A DNA stretch of 64,000 nucleotides, taken from the NCBI GenBank assembly GCA_034336665.1, contig CM067566.1, positions 22,605,330 to 22,669,329 of the forward strand, given 5' to 3'. Below the pieces are notes generated by a model. That model ran no database searches, was not told the origin of the DNA, and saw nothing but the letters and a program-made list of their open reading frames with translations. Origin of the DNA: Luscinia megarhynchos. Its lineage: Eukaryota > Chordata > Aves > Passeriformes > Turdidae. Within the stretch, counting starts at the first letter, position 1. Each line of letters starts with the position of its first letter. Below are positions 38,881 to 51,524 of the stretch, in pieces. Made by a program: the position numbers and the translations under genes.

Positions 38881-41800
38881 GTTTCCCTGAAAACAGTTTT
38901 CATTTTATTTCTGGCAATTCAGATTGTTCTAAGATGACAGGGTTTGCTGCCTCCATGTCAGTTAGAAGAGAGAAAGGGATGACCATTTTCATGGTGCACA
39001 TTAAAAATTTTTGAAGACTGTAAATAGGAGTTGCGTAATGGAAGCATGTGTTATTTCAACTAGGACTGCCTCGTGTTGGCCTGACCTCTTGTCTCCTTTC
39101 AAAGGCTGCATCTGAAGAAACAAAGCCAGTACCACAGAGGAAAAGTTCTCTCTGAATCTCTACACCACTTAAGTTCATGTCAACTTTGTACATTTTAAAC
39201 TGTGTACCTCAAGTTGTGGTTGGTTCATGCACAGGGAGGTGACAGCATCGTGACTCGTGGTACTGCCCTGCTGCTCTAGAAGAATCTAGAGGGATGATGA
39301 CTATGGATTTACTACCAATACAAACTTCATTTTTTTGGCATTTGTCAACATTTGTTAAATGAAGTAAAGCAAGTTGAAGACAGTGGCTGCACAGCTGAAG
39401 CAACAAAGAGTGAGTTTGTTGTGGAGCTGGTTGTAATTCTGTGTTTCAGATCTGCGTCCCATCTTCAGGTGCATGTTTGTCCCTGGGCAGGTTTTAGCAG
39501 GTTTCTGGGCAAGCTTTGCCAGCTGGGATAGTGCTGCACTGTTTAATGGTGTAAGATGTTGTTTGGGGTTTTTTTGTTTAATTTTACTGTCATTAGGAGC
39601 TGTGTCATATGGTGGTACCTCATTCTTAAAAGAGGGGTGAGGGGAGGAAGCACTCCCCAATCCCTTTCCTGCAGGTCTTAGTCTCACATTAATTCAGAGT
39701 AAAAAAAAAAGCCCAATTTCCCCAGTTCGTGTAGTTAGACACTGACATGAGTAACTGAGAGCTGCTTTATACTGAAATTCTTGTGAAGTTGTCCAACAGC
39801 CTTGTCATTTCTTCCAGCACCCCAAAACTGGAAGTGAGTTCACAGCTGAAATTGACTGATGGTGCTTGCTAGCTTGACTCGTCCTGTACTTAGTTTTCTG
39901 TTTCAGTGGCTGTAATACTGACACATTTGGCTCTCAGATGGGTAACTGATACCTCCAATACAGCAAATCCAGGATTTTAAATTGTTTTTAAGATCAAGTC
40001 TGGATCTGGAGCACCTGTGTCTGGTATAATGTCAAATAAATTACATTGCTTCACTTAGTGGCTACTTTGTGTTGAAATACATTAATTCTTTAGGTGGGTT
40101 TATGACAGCCTGGTATAAAATAAAGGGTAATAAGCTGGGCTGGTGAGGAAAATATGGGGGGGAGAGGGAGGTGGGAGAGAATCTTTTTTGTGCTGATGAT
40201 ACCTGAGCCACCAGACCCCTTTAGCACCCCAAGCTGTCCATGTACAGCTGCCTTTGCTTGCAAATGCTGCAGGGCATGGGCTTGTGGCCCCCTGCTCCTG
40301 TAGTGGCTGGGGAGAGGGACAGTGCCACGGTTTCTTCCCTTTGTCTTTCCCAAAACCTCTAAACTGGCAGTTCAAAAACTGATGATGGTCAAAGTTCTGC
40401 TGGCCCTGAGAGCTTTTGGAATTTCCCTGCAGCACAGCCACATTACTGTATCAGGGCAAAGCTGCCTATCCCCATTTTTATACTTATACCTGCTGCCCAG
40501 GTGCAGAGGTGGGTGGAAGGGTGCCTTTTTTGAAGGAGGAACATTTTGCTGGTTATAGCCTCCCAAAATAGGAGACAGTTATGCACCAAGATGGATTTTG
40601 GTTCAAAAGCAGAACTGGTTGCCCCTTTCACACTGCAGTCAGACATAAAGAGTGGGCATGGACATCCTGTCATTGCCAAAGCTTTAAATTTCCATCTACA
40701 CAAGGCTGGAGAACAAACACCAAACAAAGTGGGTCCTGGGTGTTTTTGGAAGTGTTGGCTATCACATCTTCACCTTACTGCAAGAAACAGCTGGGTGTGA
40801 AGTGGTTTATCTGTGTAGAAAGTGGCTTAAAGGATCCAAAGCTGTCCATGCAAATGGAATGAAAACATCTGATGTTTGTGGCTTTGTGCTGTTAAATAGG
40901 CAAGAAATGAATCCTGTGTATGAACAACCTGCTGGGATGGGGGCTTGCTCACTCTTTGCTTGGCATACGTGTTGCCCACTATAGCTTATTCCACATTCCA
41001 GTCCTTTAATGGTCTGAACCACATCAAAAATACCAGGATAAAGTGTCTCCAGGCCATGCTTATCAGGAGAGAGAACTATTTGGAAGAAAACATGTATGAA
41101 CAAAGTAGTTACCAAAGTTCAGTGGGTCAGACAATGATGAGGTGGAAGGGAAAAAGAAACAAAGCACAAACCAATCCCAAACATTTCTTAAAAACAAAGA
41201 GGGAAAGTAATTCTTTGTATTGTTTGTGTGCCATTCTTTTCACCTGTGAATGGTTTCATCTGTGAGGAATTCAGAAAGGGGAAGTGCAGAGTCCTGAACC
41301 TGGGGAGGAAAAACCCAGGGACCAGTGCAAGCTGGGACAACTGTAAAGCAGCTTGGCAGAAAATGACCTGGGGGGTTGGGATCTGGACCAAGCTGAATGT
41401 GAGCCACCAACCTGTGCTCATGGCAAAGGCAGCAAACTGTATCCTGGGCTGCACAGCAGCAGGCTGAGGGAGATGATTGATCCTGCCTCTCTGCACAGCC
41501 CTGCTGAGGCCACATCCAGCAGGAATGCCAGGCCCTGCTCAACTCGGATGGGCTGGAGGGAGGCAGCTGCCCACACACCAGATTGTGTACTCAGAGGACC
41601 TGGGTCTGTTCAATGGGACTGCAAAAGAAGCAAACAGACACAAAAGGGGCCACATCCTGCAAGTGTGAAATGATAAAGCCCTCTTAATAGCAAAAAGGTT
41701 AAAAAACTCCACCATCATCTCAAAAGAAGAAACAACCTATATTTTGGCTTAAAGGTATGTTTTGGAAAGAAAGCAGTTCAGTGATGCAGAATCAAATGAC

Positions 41801-43089
41801 ATTCTGCTATCATCTCGGCCAACTTCTTTGGGCAGCTTCCCAAACCACCCATGAAAGAATGCATGCAAGGGAAATGCTTAGAGCAGGAACCCTGGCAATG
41901 AGTACCCGTGGTGCAGCTCCCATGTGGCAGCAGGAAGGGACTTGGAAACAGCAGGGTAAGTGGTCTCCTGGAAGAGAAACTCGTTACCATTTCAAGGCTG
42001 AAGAAGCTGGCACATCTTTCTGAGGAAACTTAACAGAAGACCCTTATGCCTCTGATTGTAGCTCTGGGGATAGAGGTACTCTCAAAAATGGCCAAACAGC
42101 ACCAAATAGATAGTGGTTATGTGTGAAAATAGTGTGTTGGTCAGACACAACATGCTTGGAGAAAATGTGTAAGGAGATGGAGTGAGGCAGTGGGGAAGAA
42201 GAGGTGCCACAGCACTGGCAGGGCCCATCCCCCTCTCCAGAGGCACAGGAAAAGCCCCACAAAGAAGAAACCTACAGCCACCCCTGGGGGGGTGATGACT
42301 CAAGAGAGTGGATGCAGTGATGGATATTTTGCCGTGACCAGTCACTTACAAGGGATGTGATTTCAGGCTGGTATTAATTGGTTGGGAAAAAGCTTGGTCT
42401 GGAAATAGGAAAATTTTCCAACTTCCATTCATTTCTCTAGGGATGTACTCTGGCTCTATTTGTTTACACTCAGAGCAAGAGATACAACCACATCTACGTC
42501 ATGGTCAAACACCCCAGGACTGCTATGAATGCCACCATGATCTTCTATGATCTTCTCATGTGCAGTCTGGGAGGGTTTGGTGTTTCCTACATGGATGGAA
42601 ACTAGAAAGGATGAAAAATACACCCTGTTTCTGCATGGGGGGATGCTGGATCTCCTGTCATGTCTTCTAACAGTCCAGATGACCAGAAAACTTTCCTGAA
42701 GCACTGGAGATGTGGCCGTTTAGTACAGTTTGACAGACAGAGGTAGCTCCAGAGGTGACTGTGACTCTCACTTGGGTACACACGTTACATAAGCCAGAAC
42801 CTGTATGGCAGGTGACTGTGGGTAACAACCCTCCTGACAACGGAGTGAGAACAGCAGGAACCAGCTGCTGACCTAGGGAGGACAGAGGATACCAGCACTG
42901 GAGATGGTGTCCTTTTGGGAAAACCAGAGTTTACAAGCTTGTTACTAAAGCAGAACCTGATAAACTGTGACATGCAGGCCCCCCACAAGCCCCAGAAAAA
43001 AATCAAGGCAGAGTCTGCTTTCTTCCCAAATCCTTTTATGCTCAAAGCTAAGCTAATTTAGATTAAAGTGAGAAGGCAATGCAGAAGAC
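38881..43089. other. Intergenic interval between convergent genes, left part
   Basis: Apart from the CR1 fragment at 41268, no feature is recognised. Open frames of 60-113 residues on both strands overlap each other and carry no domain. GC content is visibly higher than in the flanking introns. Some of this could still be UBE2K 3' UTR, since another AATAAA lies at 40035. Confidence 0.55.
41268..41570 (+). mobile_element. CR1 LINE fragment (3' part of the reverse-transcriptase region)
   Basis: Consensus phrases appear in CR1 order: GTGCAGAGTCCTGAACCTGG, AGAAAATGACCTGGGGGG, TGTATCCTGGGCTGCA, GAGGGAGATGATTGATCCTG and GCTGAGGCCACATCCAGCAG. It is truncated at both ends and lies between the two genes. 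Overlapping frames through it are open but carry no intact protein. Confidence 0.65.
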
Positions 43090-43640
43090 ACAATGTACAG
43101 GTATGGATGGATGGATACTGATGCCTTGGGTTTTAGCTTTTATGTTTTTCAGATTCTCTGCTGCTTAGTGTGTAACTCTGAAACTTCGTATTAGGTGTCA
43201 GTAAGTTTTCTTCACAGGGTAGTTAAGACAAAACAATCCCTTCCCAGCCAGAGAATCAAGGACAATCATTATCCAAAACGTATAAACAATGGCTAAGGGC
43301 AGGGGACAAGCAGGGGGTTGAGACTTCATAGCCTGGGGCTGTGGTTGGACAATTGACCCCCATATGTAGATGAATCAAAACTTAAAAGTGTAAAAACTCG
43401 TGACTGGGATCCATCTTGGATTTGATTTGGGTGTAGCCCTGGCCGGGCTCTTGCACTGCCCAAGGTGTATCCCTTTCAATAAATACCTGTTTTATTGCTT
43501 TTGCTCTGTCTCGTCTCTCTTCCAGGTCAGCCTTTCCAGGCATCCGTTCTGGCACTCCAGATGGGACTTCAAGGCATCTGGAGAACCCCTGGACTGGAGG
43601 AACACCCAGCTCCAATTTTGTCTAACTCCCCTGTGAAGAG
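43090..43640 (+). mobile_element. Avian LTR-like element (second family), with promoter and poly(A) signals
   Basis: A GC-moderate block containing, in order, TTAAAAGTGTAAAAACTCG (TATA-like), GGGTGTAGCCCTGGC, an AATAAA at 43479-43484, a T-rich CT-repeat tract, and a final GGAACACCCAGCTCCA segment. This U3-R-U5-like order and wording resemble LTRs I recall from songbird genomes. The ends are approximate: TG at 43119 is a possible start, preceded by a short GGAT repeat. No internal retroviral genes adjoin it. Confidence 0.55.
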
Positions 43641-46600
43641 AACTTACTAATATGTAGTATGAAGTTCCAGAGTTACACATTAAGCAGCACAGAATCTGAA
43701 AATAAAAAAGCTAAAACCCAAGGCATTAATAAAGCAAAGAGGGCCTTGAAGAACAGCTCTTTGGAAACAATGTACTACAAGGCTGGCAAACAGGAAATGG
43801 AAAGGGCATTAGGGAAAGGCACCAAGCTCTTCTGTCATGCTCACACACCGGGTGTGCAGAGCAGCTTCCTTGTCTATATCCCAGCCTGAATCCTGTCCTG
43901 GTGTAACAGCATGAGGAAGAACAAACAGTGGTTGCTGTTACCATCATCCAGAATAATTTATCCAGATTACATTCCCCTTTCCAGGAATCACTCAGGGATG
44001 GAAGCAGGTGATAGCTTGAATTATGTGGGCTGACAGTCTCTCCTAATTCCACAAGAAGTGAAGAGCTTATGTGCAGGCAGCAGGGAGCAGTGCAGGGCAG
44101 GCACCCTGCTCAGGAAACAGCACATAAACCTCCTGAGACCAATGGCTCAGACCTCTGCCATCAGCATAAACCCAGCTTCTGGGGCACCTAGGGCACGTTG
44201 TGACTCAGTTGCTTTACAGCCCTTGGACCTAATACCAAAGAAACAGCCAGAACCATTTTCCACCTCTCCCTTCAAGAGCTTTGGTGCAGCAGAGTCAACA
44301 CATCAATTCCTGCTTCCAGGGCAATTTGAGAATTAAATACCTAACTAAGAAGCAGAACATGTATTTCTTGTTCTGGAGCATGCTCAGCTTGCACCACTAT
44401 GAACACATATCTGAGCTCCTGTAGCTGGCAGGGCTGTAGGAGGATGCACAGTATTCCAGAGCTATTTGGCCAAGCGTTTTGCCTGAGCTGGCACATGGCT
44501 GACACTACATGGCTGCCAGCATGATCTAAGTGAGTCACAAACTGGCTTGGATAACCTCTGTGCTCCCAGTGAAAAGCAGATGCCTCCTCATGGCTGTCCC
44601 TCCTCACCAAGTAACACAAGACTCAACTGCATCACCCACTTGTGTTGCCCATGGAGGTCCTGGTTCTGCTGACCATGCACAGTTGGTGATGACTCCACCA
44701 GGTTCAAAGCTGAACGGCTCCTTAACTAATTTCTTGCCACAGCTGAAGGGGTCACCATGGCCTGACTTCCTCCTGTTGGTTTGCAACATGCAGCCACTGC
44801 AGGCCAGCAGTCCTGATACAAGTGTCAGGATTTTCCCTAGGCTGAGAGAACATGCTCTGTTGCAAGTCAGAAAGGTCTTTCCAACAGATGAACAGGAGGA
44901 TTTGTTCCAAAGGTATGACAACTGCCCTTTGCCTGACATGACACCAGGGCTCTGAGGAACACATTCACAGCATCTTCCAGCTCGTGCAATGCCCGAGTTC
45001 GGCTGCAGAGCTGCTCCTACCAGCTGCTGGAGTACTTGTGGCTGTGCCTTCAGCTTTTTTGTGGAGTGAGTAGGAGATCTGAGCTGCAGCAGACCTTTGG
45101 CTGTGGTCCCAATCATCCAGCAGGTGCACATGCCAAGAACTTGCTTATCTCCTTTCAGACTGCAAAAAATAAGGCTGTAAAGTTCCCCGGGCTCAGATAT
45201 GTTCCCATTCTGGATCTAATATATGCAAGGGAGCAATTTGTGGAAGCAGTCATCCTGTGTGTCAGCACACTGACTTGGTGCTAAGGAATCTCTGATGGGA
45301 GTACTGGGTCGGTCATTCACCTGGCTTTGGTCTCATTTAGAAGAAATAAAAGGACATCCTGGATCCACTCTCTTGACTCAGGCTGTGCAGCTAGGAAGGG
45401 ACAGGTTGACAGCAACCACTTCTGCTTCTGAGAAAGTTCTGTCTTGTTTTCTTTGAGGAACTGAGGCAACTCAATCCACAGAATGTGTGGATTAAAAAGT
45501 CTTAAGGAATGGAAGCTACTGTTGGTCTTTGAAGTTTTATTTTATAGTATTGTTCGAGGTTCCTTCTGGCTACCTGAATACCCAGGTACTCATCAGCATG
45601 ACAATTCCCTCCTGTCAGAAATTCAAGGAGAAGCCTTCAAGTGACACATGAAGTACTGCTGTACAGAAGGACTTTGCTCCCTGCTTTTTAACACCTTGCT
45701 TCTCCCTGTGCAAATCTGTTCCTGCACCCAGCTATACAGTGCCCTGGGCTTAGACCAGCCACTCTGAGACTAATGCTTGGTTATCAGCTCTGTGCACCTG
45801 CAGCCAGGCTGGCAAGTAGACTTCATAGCCCAGCTTCTTTAGTTTGGGCCATTTCCCTGAGCACCAATTTGAGATTTGATTTTCAGGCACAAAGAGAACT
45901 ATTACTGCTGATAAAGACAGTAACAAAACACACAGGCAAGAGAACTAGGATCCACATGGATGATTTCTTCAAGAAGCAAGTCTCCTCTGTATTGCAAATA
46001 TTTGGAGATCACAAATATTTCTTTATCTTTAGAGAAAACAGTTCAGTTGTTACAGCCCCATCAGTTAACTTGACATTCAAGAGCCAGTCTGATGCTGAAC
46101 TTGGTCCAACAATATGAGCTAAGTGTCTAACAGCTGGAAGCATATTTTAGATAGCATTTTGTTATTTATCAGTTCTAAAACTTGCAGGGCTTGTCAGCAT
46201 GTGCAGAAAAGGTTTGTAGTGCATAATATTTCTTCTGTTTAAGATTGCTCTAGACAACATTATTTTTTTATCCAAAACTATTTAGTTTTGCTGAGTAGTA
46301 GAGCAAACAGCTTTCCTGTCTTACTGTGATGAAAGGTGTGCAGTCCAAGCATCAGAAGACAGAAAGAAACAGAAATAAATGTATGTCTGCAAAGAAACAC
46401 AGCCAGACTTTTATGAAAATGGGAACTTAAAAGATGATAAGAACTTAGTTCTATCTATGTAACTGAATGTGAAACCTCAGCAGCTTTAAATCCTACACTG
46501 GTAAAAAGCCATAAAGCCTGGTTTTATCAGGCTTCCTATTAATTGCACATTAACAAGTGAAGAACTCTGAGCATCAGTTTCCTTATTATAATGGGAGAAT

Positions 46601-48169
46601 CCCCACTCTTATGTACAGTATTTGAAAACTGATACACGGCCAAGTACACACACACTCCACCCCATCCCCCTTTTCTTTGAAATACTCTGCTTTCAATTCC
46701 AGAGTTTTATACTCTTTAATAAATCTTGATTTTAAGGCCTCAGCAGCACTGGCAATGCATCAATTCTGTCCGTGTAAGAATGCCTGGTTCTCCAGGCTGC
46801 CTCCTGCATGCTGTCTGGCCTGGGGTGCAGCTCTGCCACAAAGGTGTCCACCCACGACTGGGGCAGCTCCCAACAGCACCATGGCTGCCCCAAGAACTTC
46901 AACAAGGGAATGGGGGCAGGGAAATTCTGTGCACAGCCTTGCCTGGGGCAAGTTCTGGAAAGAGTCAGTGAGGGCCCTTTCTGATAGTTCTTGTAAGCTG
47001 CATTTTGGCTCAGCCAGTTATGCCCAGCATAATTTGCTACATGAATGTACCAACTGATAAGTTCTGACTCTACTGATAATCAACATAGGAAAATTACTCA
47101 AATGTCCACATTAAAAAAAAAAAAGCCCAGAAAAAACTCAACATAATTGCATCTGGAAAAAGAAAGACAATTCAAAACCATGTTCTGAGCATGGCAGTGA
47201 ACCTCCAGAAACCTCTTTTAACCTATATTATTCTATGATGTCTCATTAAGTACCATGACATTGTAATTAATTGAAAACTGACAAAAACAGTAAAAAGGAA
47301 AAAACCCAGTAATTATCCACTTAATAAAAAACCAAAGCTTTCAGAAATAAATATGAATTACTTGAAAGATTTATCAAGTCCAGATTTCAGATCTGTGTTA
47401 AAGGCATACCACTAGTTCTGTACTAGATACAGAACTAATTTCTAAAAAAAAAGCAAGTTTCTTTTTCAGGTAGAACCAGAAAACTTTGAACTAAAACATT
47501 TTAAAATTAGTCTAAACCAAAATACTCTAACTTTTGTGAGAGGGAAATATTTGACCAGAGCATAAAAAGAAACTGCATTACAATCAGTAAATTCACCTTG
47601 TGAAATTATTTCAGTTTCAGAAAATAAACCCCTGACTGATGTGTAATTAAATGATTTTAAAATCTTCTGTCAAAAGCATTTCAAATCCTTCAGGTCAAAG
47701 CACTGCAGGTTGCTTTAGAAGGAGAGCTGCACACACTGCTTTATGCAGTGATTTCCTGTTAAAGAAGAAAAGCAACACCAGCTGTACACTTGCTGAGAGA
47801 GACTCAAGGCATGTTGAAGAGCACACAACTGCATCCTATCCATTTCAGGAGCACCAGCAATTCCTAACTAATACCTGCAGTATCCAGCTCTTCCATATGA
47901 ATCAAGGAATTTCAAAACAATTTGCAGAGGAGAAATGGGGAATGAGGCAGTGGGAGGAAAAACTTCACTGTCACTCTGCAGACCAACCCAACCCAAGACC
48001 AAGGACTGTAACTTCAGTGAAAAAACTTAATTTTTTTAACTACCTAACTGTCTGCATTACAGCTCCTTCGCTCTGTACAGTACTTCTGTGAATGTCCAAG
48101 CCCATGCACAGACACAGCAATTAAGTTTTCTGTGAAAGAAAAAAAAAAATTAAAAAAGACCTCCACGTG
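43641..48169. other. Intergenic interval between convergent genes, right part
   Basis: No gene is recognised. The longest open frame (45131-44604, minus, 175 residues) lacks any known motif and overlaps a 141-residue frame on the other strand. The interval ends at the PDS5A poly(A) region. Confidence 0.55.
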
Positions 48170-48182
48170 ACACCTAGAAGCG

Positions 48183-48188
48183 TTTATT
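48183..48188 (-). terminator. PDS5A: PDS5A poly(A) signal AATAAA (minus strand)
   Basis: TTTATT on the plus strand reads AATAAA on the minus strand. It is followed by CGCTTCTAGGTGTCACGTGG and a T-rich run, a good GU/U-rich downstream element. Cleavage would fall at about 48165-48175. Confidence 0.65.
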
Positions 48189-49937
48189 TTATGCAACAAA
48201 CTTAAATATGATCATGTGTACATAAAAGTGTACACTGTATCTATGCTGAACAATGCCAGGAAACATAATATTGATGCAACAATCTTCTAAAATAAACATT
48301 AAAAAATGAGCCTGGACAGGAAGACAAAATGCAAAACAGACTTACTTCCAATCAGCACAATGCTTAAAATTGAGAGCAATCCTAAACATTTCCAACTTTC
48401 CTTACAAAGCTGCCAAAGTCCAACTATTTTTAAAAACTGATTTTTTTTTTCTTTACATCAATAATAAAAATCTGGTGACAAACATTATAAAATCAAATGC
48501 TGGACTGTCTTTACTCCTTTAAAATTTAGAATATTCCAACAGAACCGCAGGAGTAAAAACACTTAAAAGTGATATATGTTTTTATAAAACAAACATCAAT
48601 ATGTACATTTATTGCAAATTATATTAAACTAAAATGGAGGGAAAATTAAAAAATGAAATGTCTACTTGCGAATTAATAATAATTTTAAGTGATTACTTTC
48701 CCACTCTGATAAAAATCAGAAAGCAACATTTATAAAATTGCCACCACATGACTTTTCATAGCAGGGAACTGAAATCTGTACATCTTATTTTTGCAGAAAA
48801 GTAGGCAGGCAGAAAGAATTATACATAAAACAGTCTCCAAAAGTAAAGCAAAAAAAAAAATTTTGTGGTTTTTTTTTTCCCTCTAGTCTTGTTTAAAATC
48901 CATTCAGTAGACTTCTACCTTTTCTGTGAAACATGGGAATACCTGGCTCTAGGATCATGAATTTTCAATGTCAGTGTAAGGACCTTCTCTGACCTTCTTT
49001 AAAAAAAATGCAGCATGAAAGTTAATGGTGTAAATACACTTTTAAACTCCAGAATGCAGGAACTGGAACCAAGTGTTAAGCAATTTGCTTAATTATTGAC
49101 TTTTCATAAAAAAAGTCTCTGGGGAAATAAGTACAGATGCTTTTAGCCTCTTTCTCAAGAGTTTCTGCTTTACATTTCCATTGAGAAGGATTAATTTCAT
49201 GTGAAAGGGAAGCATAGTTTTCCTTCTGGTTTCAGAGCTGAAAGCTGTGTGTTTTGAAGTAATTTCAGTTCCTGTACAGGAAATTTCTGAATCCTAGTTT
49301 TTGCAGAAGCTTGGAGCATGCCTTTATTTGGCCTTCATTTCCTCCCTTTTCGAGCAAGTTTTCTTTTTACCTTTATAAGGGGAGAAAAGGAAATGAATGT
49401 TAATTGTAAGGACATGGAAATGACAAGTGATTCTGAATCAAAATCCTACCATAAACTGTTTACATTTTAACTTTTACACTCTTCATACTATGACTCTTCC
49501 AGCTTCATCTTGTATCTCCTCAACAATTACATAATTAATTGAATACAACTAAATTTCCTTATTGTATAGCACAATTTCCTGATAAAACTTGAAACTACAC
49601 AACTTGCATTGTGCATTTTATAATTCCATAACGGAGTAATGTTTTTTCAGCATAAATATAAACTGTTATCCACTGCTTTCACTGGAATCAGAGATTAAGA
49701 ACAGTAACTTGATCTAATTAACTGTAATTACCAAGGTTTATAAAAATAGCCCATTTAACTTGAGAATAGGCACTACTTCAGATGTTTTCCAAGTATTTAC
49801 AGTAACTTGTATATGTCTACTTAAAAGCTGAACAGCTATTAGACAGAGTCTTTTTACACACAAATTTCTTTGATTTCATACTGTATAAACTACAATAAAG
49901 AAGTAAAAACAGAGAATTGTCCTATATAAGATGCCTG

Positions 49938-50094
49938 CTACACCTTAAGGAAGCCTCCCTCTGCTATCTCTGTATCCTCAGAATCTTCCTGGCTGCTCCC
50001 ACAGGCCTTAAAAAGATCCATTGCATTTTGAGAGTATTCTGAACTTGAGTCTATCTCCAACAGTGAATCTCCATCACTTCCAAGCACCTGGCTT
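49938..50094 (-). CDS. PDS5A: Candidate alternative last coding exon of PDS5A (acidic C-terminal tail)
   Basis: On the minus strand, TTAAC (possible branch site), T-rich sequence and TTTTTCAG precede an open stretch from 50094 to TAG at 49940-49938. Joined to the donor at 51172/51171, the split codon AG+A restores the same Arg. The frame then continues for 51 residues, starting SQVLGSDGDSLLEIDSSSEY and ending EGGFLKV. The tail is rich in Ser, Asp and Glu (SSQEDSEDTE). The phase match and codon restoration are seen in the sequence; use of this exon is inference. If unused, this is plain 3' UTR. Confidence 0.55.
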
Positions 50095-51167
50095 CTGAAA
50101 AACGTTAACAATGTTTTGGTATTTTGTCCAAAAAACACTGATATATTATACATTTTAAAGATGTTATCTGATACAGTAGCTTATTAAAGGCTATGGATAG
50201 TGCAATTTGTTCTAATGACTTGAAAAAATTTGACATATTAAACAAGCATTGCAAGGCAGTACACAAATATTACACTCTTGGCAGTACATTATACAGGTGT
50301 ATAAAGCTTACTCTGAGAAGGTAAAACTATTTTTGTTCAAGGTTCTCTGCAAGATCTTCAACTTACAAATCTCTAGAAAGAAACTATTCCAATTATTCTT
50401 TTTTCCTTTGGATTAATTTAATTTCTTAGAGCACAGTGGTTTGCAGACCTTATTGCTGCTCTACCACTTTGGACACTTTTGCATTAATTATGTACCAGAT
50501 CCAGCAAAACAGAATTCTTGTGTTTATGAACATTATGAATTACTTGTATTGCAAACCAAGTCAACAGCTTTAAACACTAAAGTAGCCCAGGTTATCATCC
50601 AAAAGCTCTTTCATAGTTTACAAAGTTCCAAATGTTAATTTTCAGTTAATTAAAATAGACATTACAGTACTGCTAGTGTTAAAACAAGCACAGACGCAAC
50701 TTATCAGGAAATAGTTACAGCTGGAATTACAAATTTTCCTGTGCTTTAAAGACAGTTTCCAAGCCTTTGCTATCAGTGAAGGGCAGCATAGCAGAGTAGC
50801 CAAATGCCTGTGTGCCTGGCATTAAAGAATGCACTGAAACACCATCAACTCTTAGTTCCTTTACAAAGCAATGCTAGGAAGTGGAATCAGGATGCTTAAA
50901 AATAACATTTGGTGAAAACAGGTTAGGTTTATCCTGTTCTGACCAAACAAATTAATTTCTCCAGTTCCAGCTGCCCAGGTACTTTGAAAAACAGAACTCA
51001 ATGCAACATATGTTGGACCATGGTACCCCTGTGGTTTAGCTGTGCCCTTAACTATTTTAAGATCTGTTCTAATTGTAAATTAGAATTTAGACAGGAATTA
51101 CTGACTTGAGACAGGAAAGGACCACCCACCCCCCCACACACACCCTCATGTATTTAATTATTTATTT

Positions 51168-51524
51168 TTACCTCTGTAGATCAATTTGTCTCTGTGCTGC
51201 TGCTGGCTTTTTTGCTGTGTCTTGCTGTTTTGGTGCTTTGGCATTACCTGCCTCTAAATTCCCTGGACTTTCTTGGTTGGCTGCTGCCCTCTTCCTTCCC
51301 CTGACAGGTGGTTTATTTGTCTCCTCGTTTTTTGCAGTGGTACCCTGAGGCTCCGGTTTGGTTGGTCGCCCTCTCCTGGTTTTTGCTGCGAGCGATGGGC
51401 CTGTTTCTTCTACACTTTTTTCCTCTGTTTTTTGATGAATATTCTCTGTTCCAGATGCTGTTGCTGTTCTTTTTTTCCCACGTTCAGTGCTATTTCCTTG
51501 TGTTGTCTGATCAGAATTTATCTC
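51168..51524 (-). CDS. PDS5A: PDS5A terminal coding exon, ending DLQR-stop
   Basis: The acceptor is TTATTTTCTAG. There are 118 sense codons and TAA at 51170-51168. It begins [20 protein letters not shown], carries an AT-hook-like RRGRPTKP at 51377-51354, then a second basic cluster RGRKRAAA, and ends [11 protein letters not shown]. The last codon and stop read AGG TAA, which also contains a splice donor AG-GTAAAA. If that donor is used, the exon would end at 51172 and skip the stop. Confidence 0.96.
   Translation of the reverse strand, partial: EINSDQTTQGNSTERGKKRTATASGTENIHQKTEEKSVEETGPSLAAKTRRGRPTKPEPQGTTAKNEETNKPPVRGRKRAAANQESPGNLEAGNAKAPKQQDTAKKPAAAQRQIDLQR

Larger units (their letters stand above)
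48170..51167 (-). other. PDS5A: PDS5A 3' UTR
   Basis: AT-rich sequence between the PDS5A stop and its poly(A) signal, about 3 kb, with no recognised repeat. It contains the candidate alternative exon at 49938-50094. Several A/T runs occur, for example around 48840-48885. Its lower end is placed by the AATAAA on the minus strand. Confidence 0.7.

Noticed and set aside
39355..41578. Cluster of 78-113 residue frames on both strands
   Set aside because: They overlap one another in several frames; part is CR1, and the rest has no domain or splice structure.
44604..45131. Longest open frame in the window, 175 residues, minus strand
   Set aside because: No motif, no splice context, and a 141-residue frame overlaps on the opposite strand. 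The region is GC-richer, which lengthens random open frames.
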